Positions 51,235 through 59,319 of a stretch of 64,000 nucleotides of DNA are shown one piece after another. The DNA is taken from positions 1-64,000 of the forward strand of contig DATLED010000062.1 in NCBI GenBank assembly GCA_035525495.1. The letters are read 5' to 3'. The notes under the pieces were generated by a model. It saw only the letters and a list, made by a program, of their open reading frames with translations. It was not told where the DNA came from and did not search any database. The DNA is from DATLED01 sp035525495. Its GTDB lineage: Bacteria > Actinomycetota > Acidimicrobiia > Acidimicrobiales > CADCTF01. Positions within the stretch are counted from its first letter, which is position 1; every line of letters begins with the position of its first letter. The position numbers and the translations under genes are program-made.

Positions 51235-52746
51235 ATGGCCAGGCAACCAACGACTCCGTGGCCGACCACACCGGGATCGGTCTTCTTCGGCGACGCAGCG
51301 AGCGGCGCCCTGCTGTCTCGCGCCACCAAGGATGGCCGCATCCGCCGCCTGGCGCGGGGTCTTTACTCGGCCGACCTCCGGGCGGATCCCGCCGAGCTGA
51401 TCGCCCGAAACCGCTGGAAGATCGTCGCCCACCTCGTGCCCGACGCGGTGATCGCCGACCGGTCCGCCGCCGAGGGCGGAATGCCAGCCGCCGGGGTTCT
51501 GACCGTGATCTCCAACGAGCGCAAGGAGGGCATCACCCTGCCCGGCCTGATCGTTGCGCCCCGCCGCGGGCCTGGTCCTCTCCATGACGACGGCAACTGG
51601 CCCGAAGGCCTCCGCCTGACCTCCGATGCCCGCACGCTCGTTGACAACCTCGCCGTCTCCCGTGGGCGCGCCGGGCGACCCGCGCGCACCCTCTCCCGGG
51701 ACGAGCTCGAGGACTGGGTCGTTCGAACGGGGCAACGCCGACCGGGCGACTGGTTCGAGCTCCTGCGCGCCCGTGCTCTTGAGCTGTGCGACGAGCTCGG
51801 TGTCCCGGACCGGCGAGATGCGGTGGCGGACATCATCGGCGCCGTCGCTGGAACCCGAGAGGCGAGAGCAGGGGCCGGACGCCTTCTCGCGGCGCGCGCC
51901 GCGGGGCGCGAGTACGACCCTGACCGAGTGGCGCTTTTCGACGAGCTCGCCAGCTACCTGCGCGCACTCCCGCCCGACGCCGACGTTCCCGTCGAGCTGC
52001 CCGCGCTCGTCGATGAGACGCAGACGTCGCTGCCGTTCTTCGAGGCGTACTTCTCCAACTTCATCGAAGGCACCGAGTTCTCGGTCGAGGAAGCCGAGGC
52101 CATCGTTGAATCAGGAGCGATTCCCGACGAGCGCCCCGAGGACGCACACGACGTCCTCGGCACCTTCGAAGCGGTGCACGACGCGCATCTACGAGCGGCG
52201 ACACCAGCCACCGTCGACGAGCTGCTCGAGCTACTCGAACGTCGCCACCGACTCGTCATGGGCGGCCGCCCCGAGAAGCGCCCGGGCCAGTTCAAGGAGC
52301 GGCCGAACCAAGCAGGGTCGTACATCTTCGTGGCGCCGGGACTCGTCGAGGGAACGCTCATCGAGGGCTTCCATCGCCTCGCCGACCTGCAACCGGGCTT
52401 CGCACGCGCGATCTTCGAGCTGTTCCTCATTTCCGAGGTCCACCCGTACGACGACGGCAACGGCCGCGTGGCGCGCGCGGCCATGTGCGCAGAGCTCACC
52501 GCAGCCGGCCAGGCGCGACTGGTGATCCCGATCGTGTTCCGCAACGAGTACCTGACCGCCCTCCGGAACCTGTCTCGCGAGGGCCGGTGCGACCTGTACG
52601 TCCGGACCCTCGCCCACGCCTGGCGATGGACTGCCGCAATGCCCTGGCAGGACAGGGCTGCCGTCGACGGCTACCTCGTAGCAACCAACGCCCTCGTCGA
52701 CTCCACTGATGCGGAGCGCACCGGCCTCCGCCTGGAGCTCCCATGA
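51235..52746 (+). CDS. Fic-domain protein with AbiEi-like N-terminal domain
   Basis: 503 aa. N-terminal part (about 15-150) has a winged-helix/AbiEi-like pattern (ALLSRATKDGRIRRLARGLY, then TSDARTLVDNLA). The C-terminal half is a Fic AMPylase: the inhibitory alpha-inh motif SNFIEGT (S274-E278) and the catalytic HPYDDGNGRVAR (His403). Inhibitory motif inside the same chain means self-controlled class II/III type. It normally AMPylates targets. The stop overlaps a small ORF (ATGA) that precedes the methylase gene. Confidence 0.87.
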   Translation: MARQPTTPWPTTPGSVFFGDAASGALLSRATKDGRIRRLARGLYSADLRADPAELIARNRWKIVAHLVPDAVIADRSAAEGGMPAAGVLTVISNERKEGITLPGLIVAPRRGPGPLHDDGNWPEGLRLTSDARTLVDNLAVSRGRAGRPARTLSRDELEDWVVRTGQRRPGDWFELLRARALELCDELGVPDRRDAVADIIGAVAGTREARAGAGRLLAARAAGREYDPDRVALFDELASYLRALPPDADVPVELPALVDETQTSLPFFEAYFSNFIEGTEFSVEEAEAIVESGAIPDERPEDAHDVLGTFEAVHDAHLRAATPATVDELLELLERRHRLVMGGRPEKRPGQFKERPNQAGSYIFVAPGLVEGTLIEGFHRLADLQPGFARAIFELFLISEVHPYDDGNGRVARAAMCAELTAAGQARLVIPIVFRNEYLTALRNLSREGRCDLYVRTLAHAWRWTAAMPWQDRAAVDGYLVATNALVDSTDAERTGLRLELP

Positions 52747-52874
52747 GCCAGGGAACGGCCCGACCGACGGTCCTGCTCTACGTCGTCGCGCCCAACGCCG
52801 TCGCTGACGTGCGAGCCTGGTGGGCGGATCAACGGCGGCCGCACGGGAGTCGAGTACCGGGACGACATGGCTAG
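52743..52874 (+). CDS. Small overlapping ORF, 43 aa (doubtful)
   Basis: ATG 52743 overlaps the Fic stop by 4 bp (ATGA) and ends in TAG at 52874, overlapping the methylase start (52867). The product begins MSQGTARPTVLLYVVAP and has a short hydrophobic stretch. It may be a translational bridge that carries ribosomes to the methylase gene or the remains of a gene. No homology recognised. Confidence 0.35.
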   Translation: MSQGTARPTVLLYVVAPNAVADVRAWWADQRRPHGSRVPGRHG

Positions 52875-55068
52875 CGAACTCGACGTCCTGCTCGACAAGG
52901 TCGAGGACCCAGCCCTGAGGGCCGACCTCAAGCGCCAGGTCGAAATCCTGCGCGCAAGACGGCGGTTCGGCCTCGTCTTCGAGGAGCACCTGCCCGAGCG
53001 CATCCAGCTTCCGGAGCACGCCATCCGACGGGGTACGCGCGTCGTCCGTCGAGATCACGACGACGACGAGCCGCGCGAGGTTCTCAAGGTCGCCAAGAAG
53101 AAGGCCACCGTGCGCGATGCGGGCGGTGACATCGAGACGCTCGCCGTAGACGACCTCGTCGTCGTTGCCGACTTCGGTGAACCGATCTATCCCGGCTTGC
53201 GACGGCTGGGCTCACTCGAGGCGGGCGGCGACAAGCCGGCCCATGTCGTCATCAAGGGCGAGAACCACCACGTCCTCGAAGCACTCCAGTTCACGCACGC
53301 TGGGAAGGTCGACTGCATCTACATCGACCCGCCGTACAACACCGGCGCGCGGGACTGGAAGTACGGCAACGACTACGTAGACAAGGACGACGCATACCGG
53401 CACTCCAAGTGGCTCGCCTTCATGGAGCGCCGACTCCGCCTCGCCAAGCAACTACTCAACCCCGACGACTCCGTCCTCATCGTGACGATCGACGAGAAGG
53501 AGTACCTGCGACTGGGGCTCCTGTTGGAGCAGGTCTTCCGTGGCGCGTACATCGAGATGGTCACAACGATCATCAGTGCGAAGGGTGCATATAGGCGGGG
53601 GCACTTCTCGCGAGTCGAAGAGCACATCTTCTTCGTCAGCCTCGGCTCGGCAACGGTCCAACCATGGATCAGCAACATGCTTCCTGCGTACGAGCAAACT
53701 GACGAGGCTCCGATCGAAGACGAAGCCGACCACGATGGCGACGCCGGAAGAAGCAACAATGTGCAGGCAAGGCAAGATGCCGCTGACGAGGCGGCGCAGA
53801 CCCCGATCGAGTGGCTCGGTCTCCGACGGCGAGAGCCTTCGAGTGTCCGCGGGGCGCGCCCGAACCAGTTCTACGCGATCTTCGTCAACGAGGGTGACGG
53901 CTCGCTCCACTCGGTCGGAGAAGCGATCGCCGACGACGTCGATCGGCATTCCGTCGAGGTGCCGGCAGGCACCGTCGCGCTCTGGCCCCTGAAGCCCGAT
54001 GGCACCGAAATGCTCTGGGGGCTGACGCCGGACGTATTGCGACGCAATTGGGCAGCCGGCTGGGCGCGAGTCAACAACTGGAGCACGTCCAAGCAGAAGG
54101 GCACCGTCCAGTACTTGCCGAGCGGGACGATCGACCGGATCAGGTCGGGCGAGATAACAGTCACGGACCGAGCAGGGGACGGTTCGGTGATTGGCTACAT
54201 GACGCCGAGTGTCGCCCAGGGCGTTACGCCGAAGCGGGTGTGGCACTTGCCGTCCCACAATGCTGAGACTGGCGGTACCAGCATCGTCTCGGCCCTTGTA
54301 CCGGGGCGACGATTTCCGTATCCGAAGTCGCTGTACGCCGTTGAGGACACGCTTCGATTCGTGCTGCGGGACAAACCCGACGCGGTGGTCGTCGACTACT
54401 TCGGTGGCTCAGGAACCACCGCCCACGCGGTCGCGCGCCTCAACCGCCAGGACGGTGGCCGACGACAGAGCATCCTTGTCACGAACAACGAAGTTTCAGA
54501 GGCCGAGGCGAAGGCTCTCACTACCAGCGGGGCGCGTCGCGGCGACTCAGAGTGGGAAGCCCTGGGCATTTTCGAGCACGTCACGCGGCCGCGAATTACG
54601 GCGGCAATCACGGGTGTGACCCCCGACGGCGAGGCGGTGAAGGGCGACTATCGCTTCGTCGATGAGTTCCCGATGTCCGAAGGTCTTGACGAGAACGTGG
54701 AGTTCCTCGAACTCACGTATCTCGATCCCGAGGACGTCGAGATCTCGGCGGCGTTCGAAGGTGTCGCACCCATGCTGTGGCTGCGCGCTGGTGGCCGCGG
54801 CGAGATGATCGAACACGACGCGCCCTACTACGCAGTCATGGACGCCTACGGCGTTCTCTTCAACCCTGATCGGTGGCGCAAGTTCGTGTCGGACCTGCAC
54901 GACGACGTCAAGACGGTGTTCATCGTGACCGACTCGCCGTCCATCTTCGCAGCGGTCGCTGCGGAGCTTCCGGCGGGCGTCGAGGCGGTGCGGCTGTACG
55001 AGAACTACCTCTCGACGTTCACACTGAACACGCGGCGGACGATGCCGGCCGAGGTCGATGCCCAGTGA
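52867..55068 (+). CDS. mod: Type III restriction-modification DNA methyltransferase (Mod)
   Basis: 733 aa. Motif IV DPPYNTG (D154) precedes motif I FGGSG (F512), the beta-class order of adenine N6-methylases in type III systems. An N-terminal Mod-type region precedes it and a target recognition region lies between the two motifs (about 230-480), with a charged linker (EAPIEDEADHDGDAG). Its stop overlaps the res start (GTGA). ATG 52867 is the first start in the frame; no strong Shine-Dalgarno. Confidence 0.9.
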   Translation: MASELDVLLDKVEDPALRADLKRQVEILRARRRFGLVFEEHLPERIQLPEHAIRRGTRVVRRDHDDDEPREVLKVAKKKATVRDAGGDIETLAVDDLVVVADFGEPIYPGLRRLGSLEAGGDKPAHVVIKGENHHVLEALQFTHAGKVDCIYIDPPYNTGARDWKYGNDYVDKDDAYRHSKWLAFMERRLRLAKQLLNPDDSVLIVTIDEKEYLRLGLLLEQVFRGAYIEMVTTIISAKGAYRRGHFSRVEEHIFFVSLGSATVQPWISNMLPAYEQTDEAPIEDEADHDGDAGRSNNVQARQDAADEAAQTPIEWLGLRRREPSSVRGARPNQFYAIFVNEGDGSLHSVGEAIADDVDRHSVEVPAGTVALWPLKPDGTEMLWGLTPDVLRRNWAAGWARVNNWSTSKQKGTVQYLPSGTIDRIRSGEITVTDRAGDGSVIGYMTPSVAQGVTPKRVWHLPSHNAETGGTSIVSALVPGRRFPYPKSLYAVEDTLRFVLRDKPDAVVVDYFGGSGTTAHAVARLNRQDGGRRQSILVTNNEVSEAEAKALTTSGARRGDSEWEALGIFEHVTRPRITAAITGVTPDGEAVKGDYRFVDEFPMSEGLDENVEFLELTYLDPEDVEISAAFEGVAPMLWLRAGGRGEMIEHDAPYYAVMDAYGVLFNPDRWRKFVSDLHDDVKTVFIVTDSPSIFAAVAAELPAGVEAVRLYENYLSTFTLNTRRTMPAEVDAQ

Positions 55069-57578
55069 GGTACGACCTCTTCGACTACCAGCGCGAGGCA
55101 GCCGTTCTGACCCTAAAGAGGCTGGACGCGGCGCGCTATCTGTGGGCGCACCAGGAGACCCGGTCGTCCTTTGCCCTGTCCGCGGTGACTGGCTCCGGCA
55201 AGACGGTCATCGCTGCAGCTGTCATCGAGGCGATGGTCAACGGCTCGGCCGATCTCGGCGTGGACGCGGACCCGCGTGCATCGTTCCTGTGGGTCACCGA
55301 CGATCCCGCGCTCAACCGGCAGACGCGCAAGCGCATGATCGAAGCATCGGACCTCTTGCACCCGAACCAGCTCATAGTCGTCGACAACGACTTTCTCGAG
55401 CGGGACCTGCGCGCCGGACGCGTCTACTTCCTCAACGTCCAGAAGCTGTCGAAGAAAAGCGGGCTCGCTCAGGGCGGCAACAACCTCCGCGAGATCTCGA
55501 TGTGGGAGGTGATCGCCAACACCGTCAACGGCGGCGACGTCGACCTGTACCTCGTGCTCGACGAAGCCCACAAGGGCATGAAGCTCGAACGGGACCGCTC
55601 GACGATCGTCCAGCGGATCATCAACGGTCATCCAGACAGCAACCCGCCCGTACCGGTGGTGTGGGGCATCTCGGCGACGATCGACCGCTTCAACACGACA
55701 ATGAAGGGCATCAGCGACCGCAACGTGCTCCCCGCCGTCGCGGTTGATCTCGCCAAGGTCCGCGCCTCGGGTCTCGTGAAGGACCAGATCCTTCTCGACG
55801 AGCCGGCCGAGTCTGGGACGTTCGGCTCGACCCTGCTGCGAGAGGCGATCGAGAGCGTTCTCGATTACGAGTCGCGATGGGCCGAGTACGCAGACGCCGA
55901 GCACGAGCCGGCGGTGATGCCGATCCTCGTGATCCAGGTGCCGGACAAGTCCTCGGAGGCGAAGCTCGCCGAGCTCGTTGGAGTGCTCGACTCGCAGTGG
56001 CCGGGCCTCAGCCCGGACGCGGTGGTGAACGTGTTCGGCGAGCACAAGGACCTCGACGTCGGTGACCGTCGGGTTCGCTGGGTGAACCCGGAGTCCATTC
56101 AGGACGAGCCCGAGATCCGCGTGGTCCTAGCCAAGGAAGCCATCTCGACTGGTTGGGACTGCCCTCGCGCCGAGGTGCTCTACAGCGAGCGGCCTGCGAC
56201 CGACTCGACGCATATCGCACAGGTCATCGGCCGCATGGTGCGCCAGCCGCTCGCCCGGCGCGTCCCGACCGACGACGTCCTCAACTCCGTGGCCTGTTAC
56301 CTCCCGCTCTTCAACCGGAAGTCACTGGCGAAGATCAAGGACGAGCTCGAACGGCCCGGCGAGGGCGTGCCGCCGGAAGTCGTCGTTCGCAGCCGGCTGT
56401 TCCAGCGCAACGACAGGCTCGCGGCGGCGGTGTTCGAGCTGGTCGAGTCGCTGCCGAGCGTCCCGACCCCGGACCCGCTCGCCAGTCCGCTGCGTCGGTC
56501 GAAGATGCTCGCCAAGTTGCTCACCGACGACGAGGTTCCCGGTGGCGCGCTCATGGTCGAAGCCGGCGCTCGGCTCACGAAGCTGCTCAACAACAAGCTC
56601 GACGGTCTCGCCGCGCAGTATGCAGAGCAGGTCACCGAGAACGTCACGAACATCGAGTCGGCCGAGATCAGCCGCACGACCCTGACCCACACCGGTCAGG
56701 AGATCGGTGTGACGATCCGCTCTATCGCGACGCACGCTCAGGACCTCGACCGGGACACTCGGCGCATCATCCGCTCCGTTCGGGAGGGAGTCGGCACGGA
56801 CTACCTCGCCTACCGTCGGCGCAAGGACGCCGAGGCCGACCCGCGTGACGTTCGCGTCGAGGTGGCGGCCCTGCTCATGATCAAGGACGTCCTCGCCGAG
56901 CTCGATGTCGCTGCGGCGACGTGGGTGCAGGACCAGCTGACCAAGTTCGCCGTTGACATCAAGAACACCACTGGCGCTGCGCGGGATGCGTACATGAAGG
57001 TGCAGGAACAGACCTCACGGCTCGAACGCGTCGGCATCGAGCTGCCCGCGAACGAGGTGGCACCGGCCGAGGACACGGATGGCAACCCGTACCCAGCATT
57101 CGAGCGCCACCTCTACGCCGATCCCGACGGCAAGTTCCCAGCCAACCTCAACGATTGGGAGTCGACGGTCGTCGGTACGGAGCTCGCGCGGAAGTCCACC
57201 GTCGCCTGGTACCGCAACCCGTCTCGCGCGGCCCGCTCCGCGCTACGCGTGGCCTACCAAGACGAGGCAGGGACGTGGAAGTCGCTGCAGGTCGACTTCC
57301 TCGTCATCTCCAAGAAGGACGATGGCACGCTCGCTGCGTCCATCGTCGACCCGCACGGGGACCACCTGGCCGACGCCAAGTTCAAGCTTCGTGCGCTCGC
57401 CGACTACGCGGAGAAGTACGCGAGCGAGTTCCTCCGGATCGAGTCGGTGGCCAAGGCCGGCGACACGCTCCGCGCCCTCGACCTACAGGACAACAAGGTT
57501 CGTCAGGCCGTCCGTGCATTCGAAGGCGGCAAGGTCACGGCGCTGTACGAGTCCGATGCCGCGCGCGACTACCTCTGA
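55065..57578 (+). CDS. res: Type III restriction enzyme (Res), helicase plus nuclease domain
   Basis: 837 aa from GTG 55065, overlapping the mod stop by 4 bp. DEAD/DEAH helicase: Walker A TGSGKT (K46), DEAH at 166-169, motif III WGISATID. The C-terminal nuclease region has LQVDFLVISKKDDG and SIVDPHGDHLADAKFKLR instead of a plain D-x(n)-(D/E)xK, so the catalytic arrangement is unusual or the residues lie elsewhere. It cuts unmethylated DNA as a complex with Mod. Confidence 0.88.
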   Translation: MRYDLFDYQREAAVLTLKRLDAARYLWAHQETRSSFALSAVTGSGKTVIAAAVIEAMVNGSADLGVDADPRASFLWVTDDPALNRQTRKRMIEASDLLHPNQLIVVDNDFLERDLRAGRVYFLNVQKLSKKSGLAQGGNNLREISMWEVIANTVNGGDVDLYLVLDEAHKGMKLERDRSTIVQRIINGHPDSNPPVPVVWGISATIDRFNTTMKGISDRNVLPAVAVDLAKVRASGLVKDQILLDEPAESGTFGSTLLREAIESVLDYESRWAEYADAEHEPAVMPILVIQVPDKSSEAKLAELVGVLDSQWPGLSPDAVVNVFGEHKDLDVGDRRVRWVNPESIQDEPEIRVVLAKEAISTGWDCPRAEVLYSERPATDSTHIAQVIGRMVRQPLARRVPTDDVLNSVACYLPLFNRKSLAKIKDELERPGEGVPPEVVVRSRLFQRNDRLAAAVFELVESLPSVPTPDPLASPLRRSKMLAKLLTDDEVPGGALMVEAGARLTKLLNNKLDGLAAQYAEQVTENVTNIESAEISRTTLTHTGQEIGVTIRSIATHAQDLDRDTRRIIRSVREGVGTDYLAYRRRKDAEADPRDVRVEVAALLMIKDVLAELDVAAATWVQDQLTKFAVDIKNTTGAARDAYMKVQEQTSRLERVGIELPANEVAPAEDTDGNPYPAFERHLYADPDGKFPANLNDWESTVVGTELARKSTVAWYRNPSRAARSALRVAYQDEAGTWKSLQVDFLVISKKDDGTLAASIVDPHGDHLADAKFKLRALADYAEKYASEFLRIESVAKAGDTLRALDLQDNKVRQAVRAFEGGKVTALYESDAARDYL

Positions 57579-57580
57579 CC

Positions 57581-57928
57581 GTGGTGCTGCCTGATCTCGA
57601 TGTCGCTCGTGCTCGCAAGTACGTCGACGAGCGGAACGCGGAAATGCCGTTCGATGCTCGTGACCAGGTTCGGTATGAACTCGATGTCACTCCGTCGTCG
57701 CTGACGATCGTCGAGTGCCGCCCGCCCTGGCGGGAGGACTACGGGCCGGAGTGGACCCGACTGGCCGTTGCGCGACTCCGGTACGTCAAGGCCCGCCGCG
57801 AGTGGAGCCTCTACTGGCGCGACCGCCACGAGAAGTTCCACCTCCACGACCAAGTCCCGCCGACGCCGACGATCCAGACGTTGCTCGACGAAATATCGGC
57901 CGACCCGATCAGCATCTTCTGGGGCTGA
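57581..57928 (+). CDS. DUF3024-family protein, 115 aa
   Basis: GTG 57581, 2 bp after the res stop. The DUF3024 pattern is visible: DLDVARARKYVDERNAEMPF, TIVECRPPWREDYGPEWTRL, and ARLRYVKARREWSLYWRDR. This family has no firm function. Position as the third gene of the type III operon suggests an accessory role in the restriction system. Confidence 0.75.
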   Translation: MVLPDLDVARARKYVDERNAEMPFDARDQVRYELDVTPSSLTIVECRPPWREDYGPEWTRLAVARLRYVKARREWSLYWRDRHEKFHLHDQVPPTPTIQTLLDEISADPISIFWG

Positions 57929-57998
57929 CGACGGCCAGTCCGCCAGTCGTCGAGCCAAGTGCGTCGACCAGGCCGGCGCCGACTGCTACGACGGGGTC

Positions 57999-58811
57999 GT
58001 GTCCGACAACCCGTTGACCCCCGAGGGTCGAGCGCTCTACCGCGGCATGTTGCTGGACGACGACCTCATGTCACTGCGGGAACAGTTCGCCCGAGTCACG
58101 GCTGAGCAGCTGGGCAACATCGCCTCGTGGCTCGGATTCGACTCGCTTCTGGGTGCAGGTGACATCGACACGTCGACGCCGAGCGACGAGGCGACCGCTC
58201 CCGAACGGTACGCGGCCTTTCGAGGTGTGTCGTCGGTCGTCGAGATGGCATCCGAGTTGGCAACGGGGTGCGTGTCGATGCTCGACAGCGGCCATCGCTA
58301 CGCAGCGGCCGCGCTCATCCGCCAGCTCATCGAGTGCGAGTACCTGCTGCACGCCTTCGTCGAAGACCTCAGCCGCGCCGCATCGTGGTACCGCGCGTCG
58401 CCATCCGAGATTCGGAGTGCCTTCATGCCGAAGACCATGCGTCCCCTTGGCGGGTTCTCCGACCGCGAATATTGGACGCACTGCGACCAGGGCGGGCACC
58501 CGTCGCCGCAGGGCCGGGTCCTCCTGCGGTTCGGCGGTCATGGTCATGGCGACCCTGCGGACGAAGGGTTCATGGCCGCTTCGATGTGGGGTGACCTTGC
58601 ACAGCATCTCGGTCGGGTCTGGTGGGCGGCTCATGATCTCCTCTCCACGCACCACGCGCGGTTCGTCGACGTGCGTGCCTCGCAGATCGCCGTCGTCGAT
58701 GCCATAGGCGCGCGCTGGAGGGACGCGGACCCGCTGTCGCGGCCGGTCGACTTCTCTCTGGTGAACCAGCTCGCGAGCGGTGGTCTCGACTCCGAGGACG
58801 GAGCCTCGTAA
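57999..58811 (+). CDS. DUF5677-like hypothetical protein, 270 aa
   Basis: GTG 57999. Mostly helical; the segment FRGVSSVVEMASELATGCVSM and SGHRYAAAALIRQLIECEYLL look like the aromatic/charged helices of DUF5677-type proteins, but I cannot prove the family. It lies 70 bp after the DUF3024 gene and is the last element gene before the right end. No Shine-Dalgarno found. Confidence 0.55.
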   Translation: MSDNPLTPEGRALYRGMLLDDDLMSLREQFARVTAEQLGNIASWLGFDSLLGAGDIDTSTPSDEATAPERYAAFRGVSSVVEMASELATGCVSMLDSGHRYAAAALIRQLIECEYLLHAFVEDLSRAASWYRASPSEIRSAFMPKTMRPLGGFSDREYWTHCDQGGHPSPQGRVLLRFGGHGHGDPADEGFMAASMWGDLAQHLGRVWWAAHDLLSTHHARFVDVRASQIAVVDAIGARWRDADPLSRPVDFSLVNQLASGGLDSEDGAS

Positions 58812-59046
58812 GCGTCGAGCGTGCTCTCGCGGTCCAGACTTGGGGCTGGTCCAGGTCACCTGAAGCTGACCAGTTTCCTGAACACCGAAGGTCAACGGCC
58901 GCCCAGGCTTCTAATGGATCTTCTAATGGACAGGCCGGAATCGGCCGTCACGGGCCGGATCGACCGGCACTGACCGACACGCGAAAGCCCAGGTCAGGAG
59001 GACTTTTCGGGAGCGGCTGTCATCGGCCGACATGGCCGTGAGCCGC
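58812..59046. other. Element right end: non-coding, repeat-rich
   Basis: No gene. It holds a nested inverted repeat CTGGTC ... GACCAG (58846-58873) around CAGGT-C-ACCTG, the right pair of TTCTAATGG repeats (58909-58929), and one of three CAGGTCAG copies (58990-58997; the others at 43269 and 59098). Likely integrase/excisionase binding region. Confidence 0.55.
58909..58929 (+). repeat. Right pair of TTCTAATGG repeats (arm-type candidates)
   Basis: TTCTAATGG at 58909-58917 and 58921-58929, 12 bp apart as at the left end, same strand orientation, 117 bp before the attR core. Confidence 0.55.
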
Positions 59047-59091
59047 CTCATAACCCGAAGGTCGCAAGTTCAAATCTTGCCCCCGCCACCA
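59047..59091 (+). repeat. attR: 45-bp repeat of the tRNA-fMet 3' half
   Basis: Copy of 43215-43259 with two compensated changes in the T stem. It has no 5' half of a tRNA before it, so it is not a functional tRNA. Right boundary of the element. Confidence 0.9.
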
Positions 59092-59103
59092 TTTGCCCAG
59101 GTC

Positions 59104-59136
59104 AGAGGCCCTTTCCGGAGAACGGAAAGGGCCTCT
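59104..59136 (+). terminator. Terminator hairpin after attR
   Basis: Perfect 14-bp stem AGAGGCCCTTTCCG / CGGAAAGGGCCTCT with a GAGAA loop, 13 nt after the CCA end. It corresponds in position to the left-end hairpin at 43275 and is probably the tRNA terminator of the site before the left element came in, or that of a second element. Confidence 0.7.
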
Positions 59137-59155
59137 TCTGGTTCTCAGGGCGGCC

Positions 59156-59174
59156 TTGTCAACGGTTTGTCAAC
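59156..59174 (+). repeat. TTGTCAAC direct repeats right of attR
   Basis: TTGTCAAC at 59156-59163 and 59167-59174, an 11-bp spacing. Layout (att core, CAGGTCAG, terminator, paired direct repeats) copies that of the left end with a different repeat sequence. Confidence 0.45.
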
Positions 59175-59319
59175 CGAGCACCGAGCTCGGCCCAGCATCT
59201 ACGGGCTCGGGGGCCGATCTTCGGGTTCTCTGCCCGACGCCGATCACTGCTGCCGCCCACGGCGTAAAACATGGGCAGGGCCGACGACGAGCGGGCGGCT
59301 GCGACCGGGTGGAGGAACC

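Noticed and set aside
43464..58811. Self-transmissible ICE
   Set aside because: No T4SS, VirB4/TraC-like ATPase, coupling protein or FtsK-type TraB is present; only the relaxase.
59032..59091. Second tRNA-Met gene at attR
   Set aside because: Only the anticodon loop to CCA part is present; the 5' acceptor, D arm and half of the anticodon stem are missing.
43269..59105. Three CAGGTCAG copies as independent integration scars
   Set aside because: An 8-mer is too short alone; I keep it only as a possible binding site next to the att regions.
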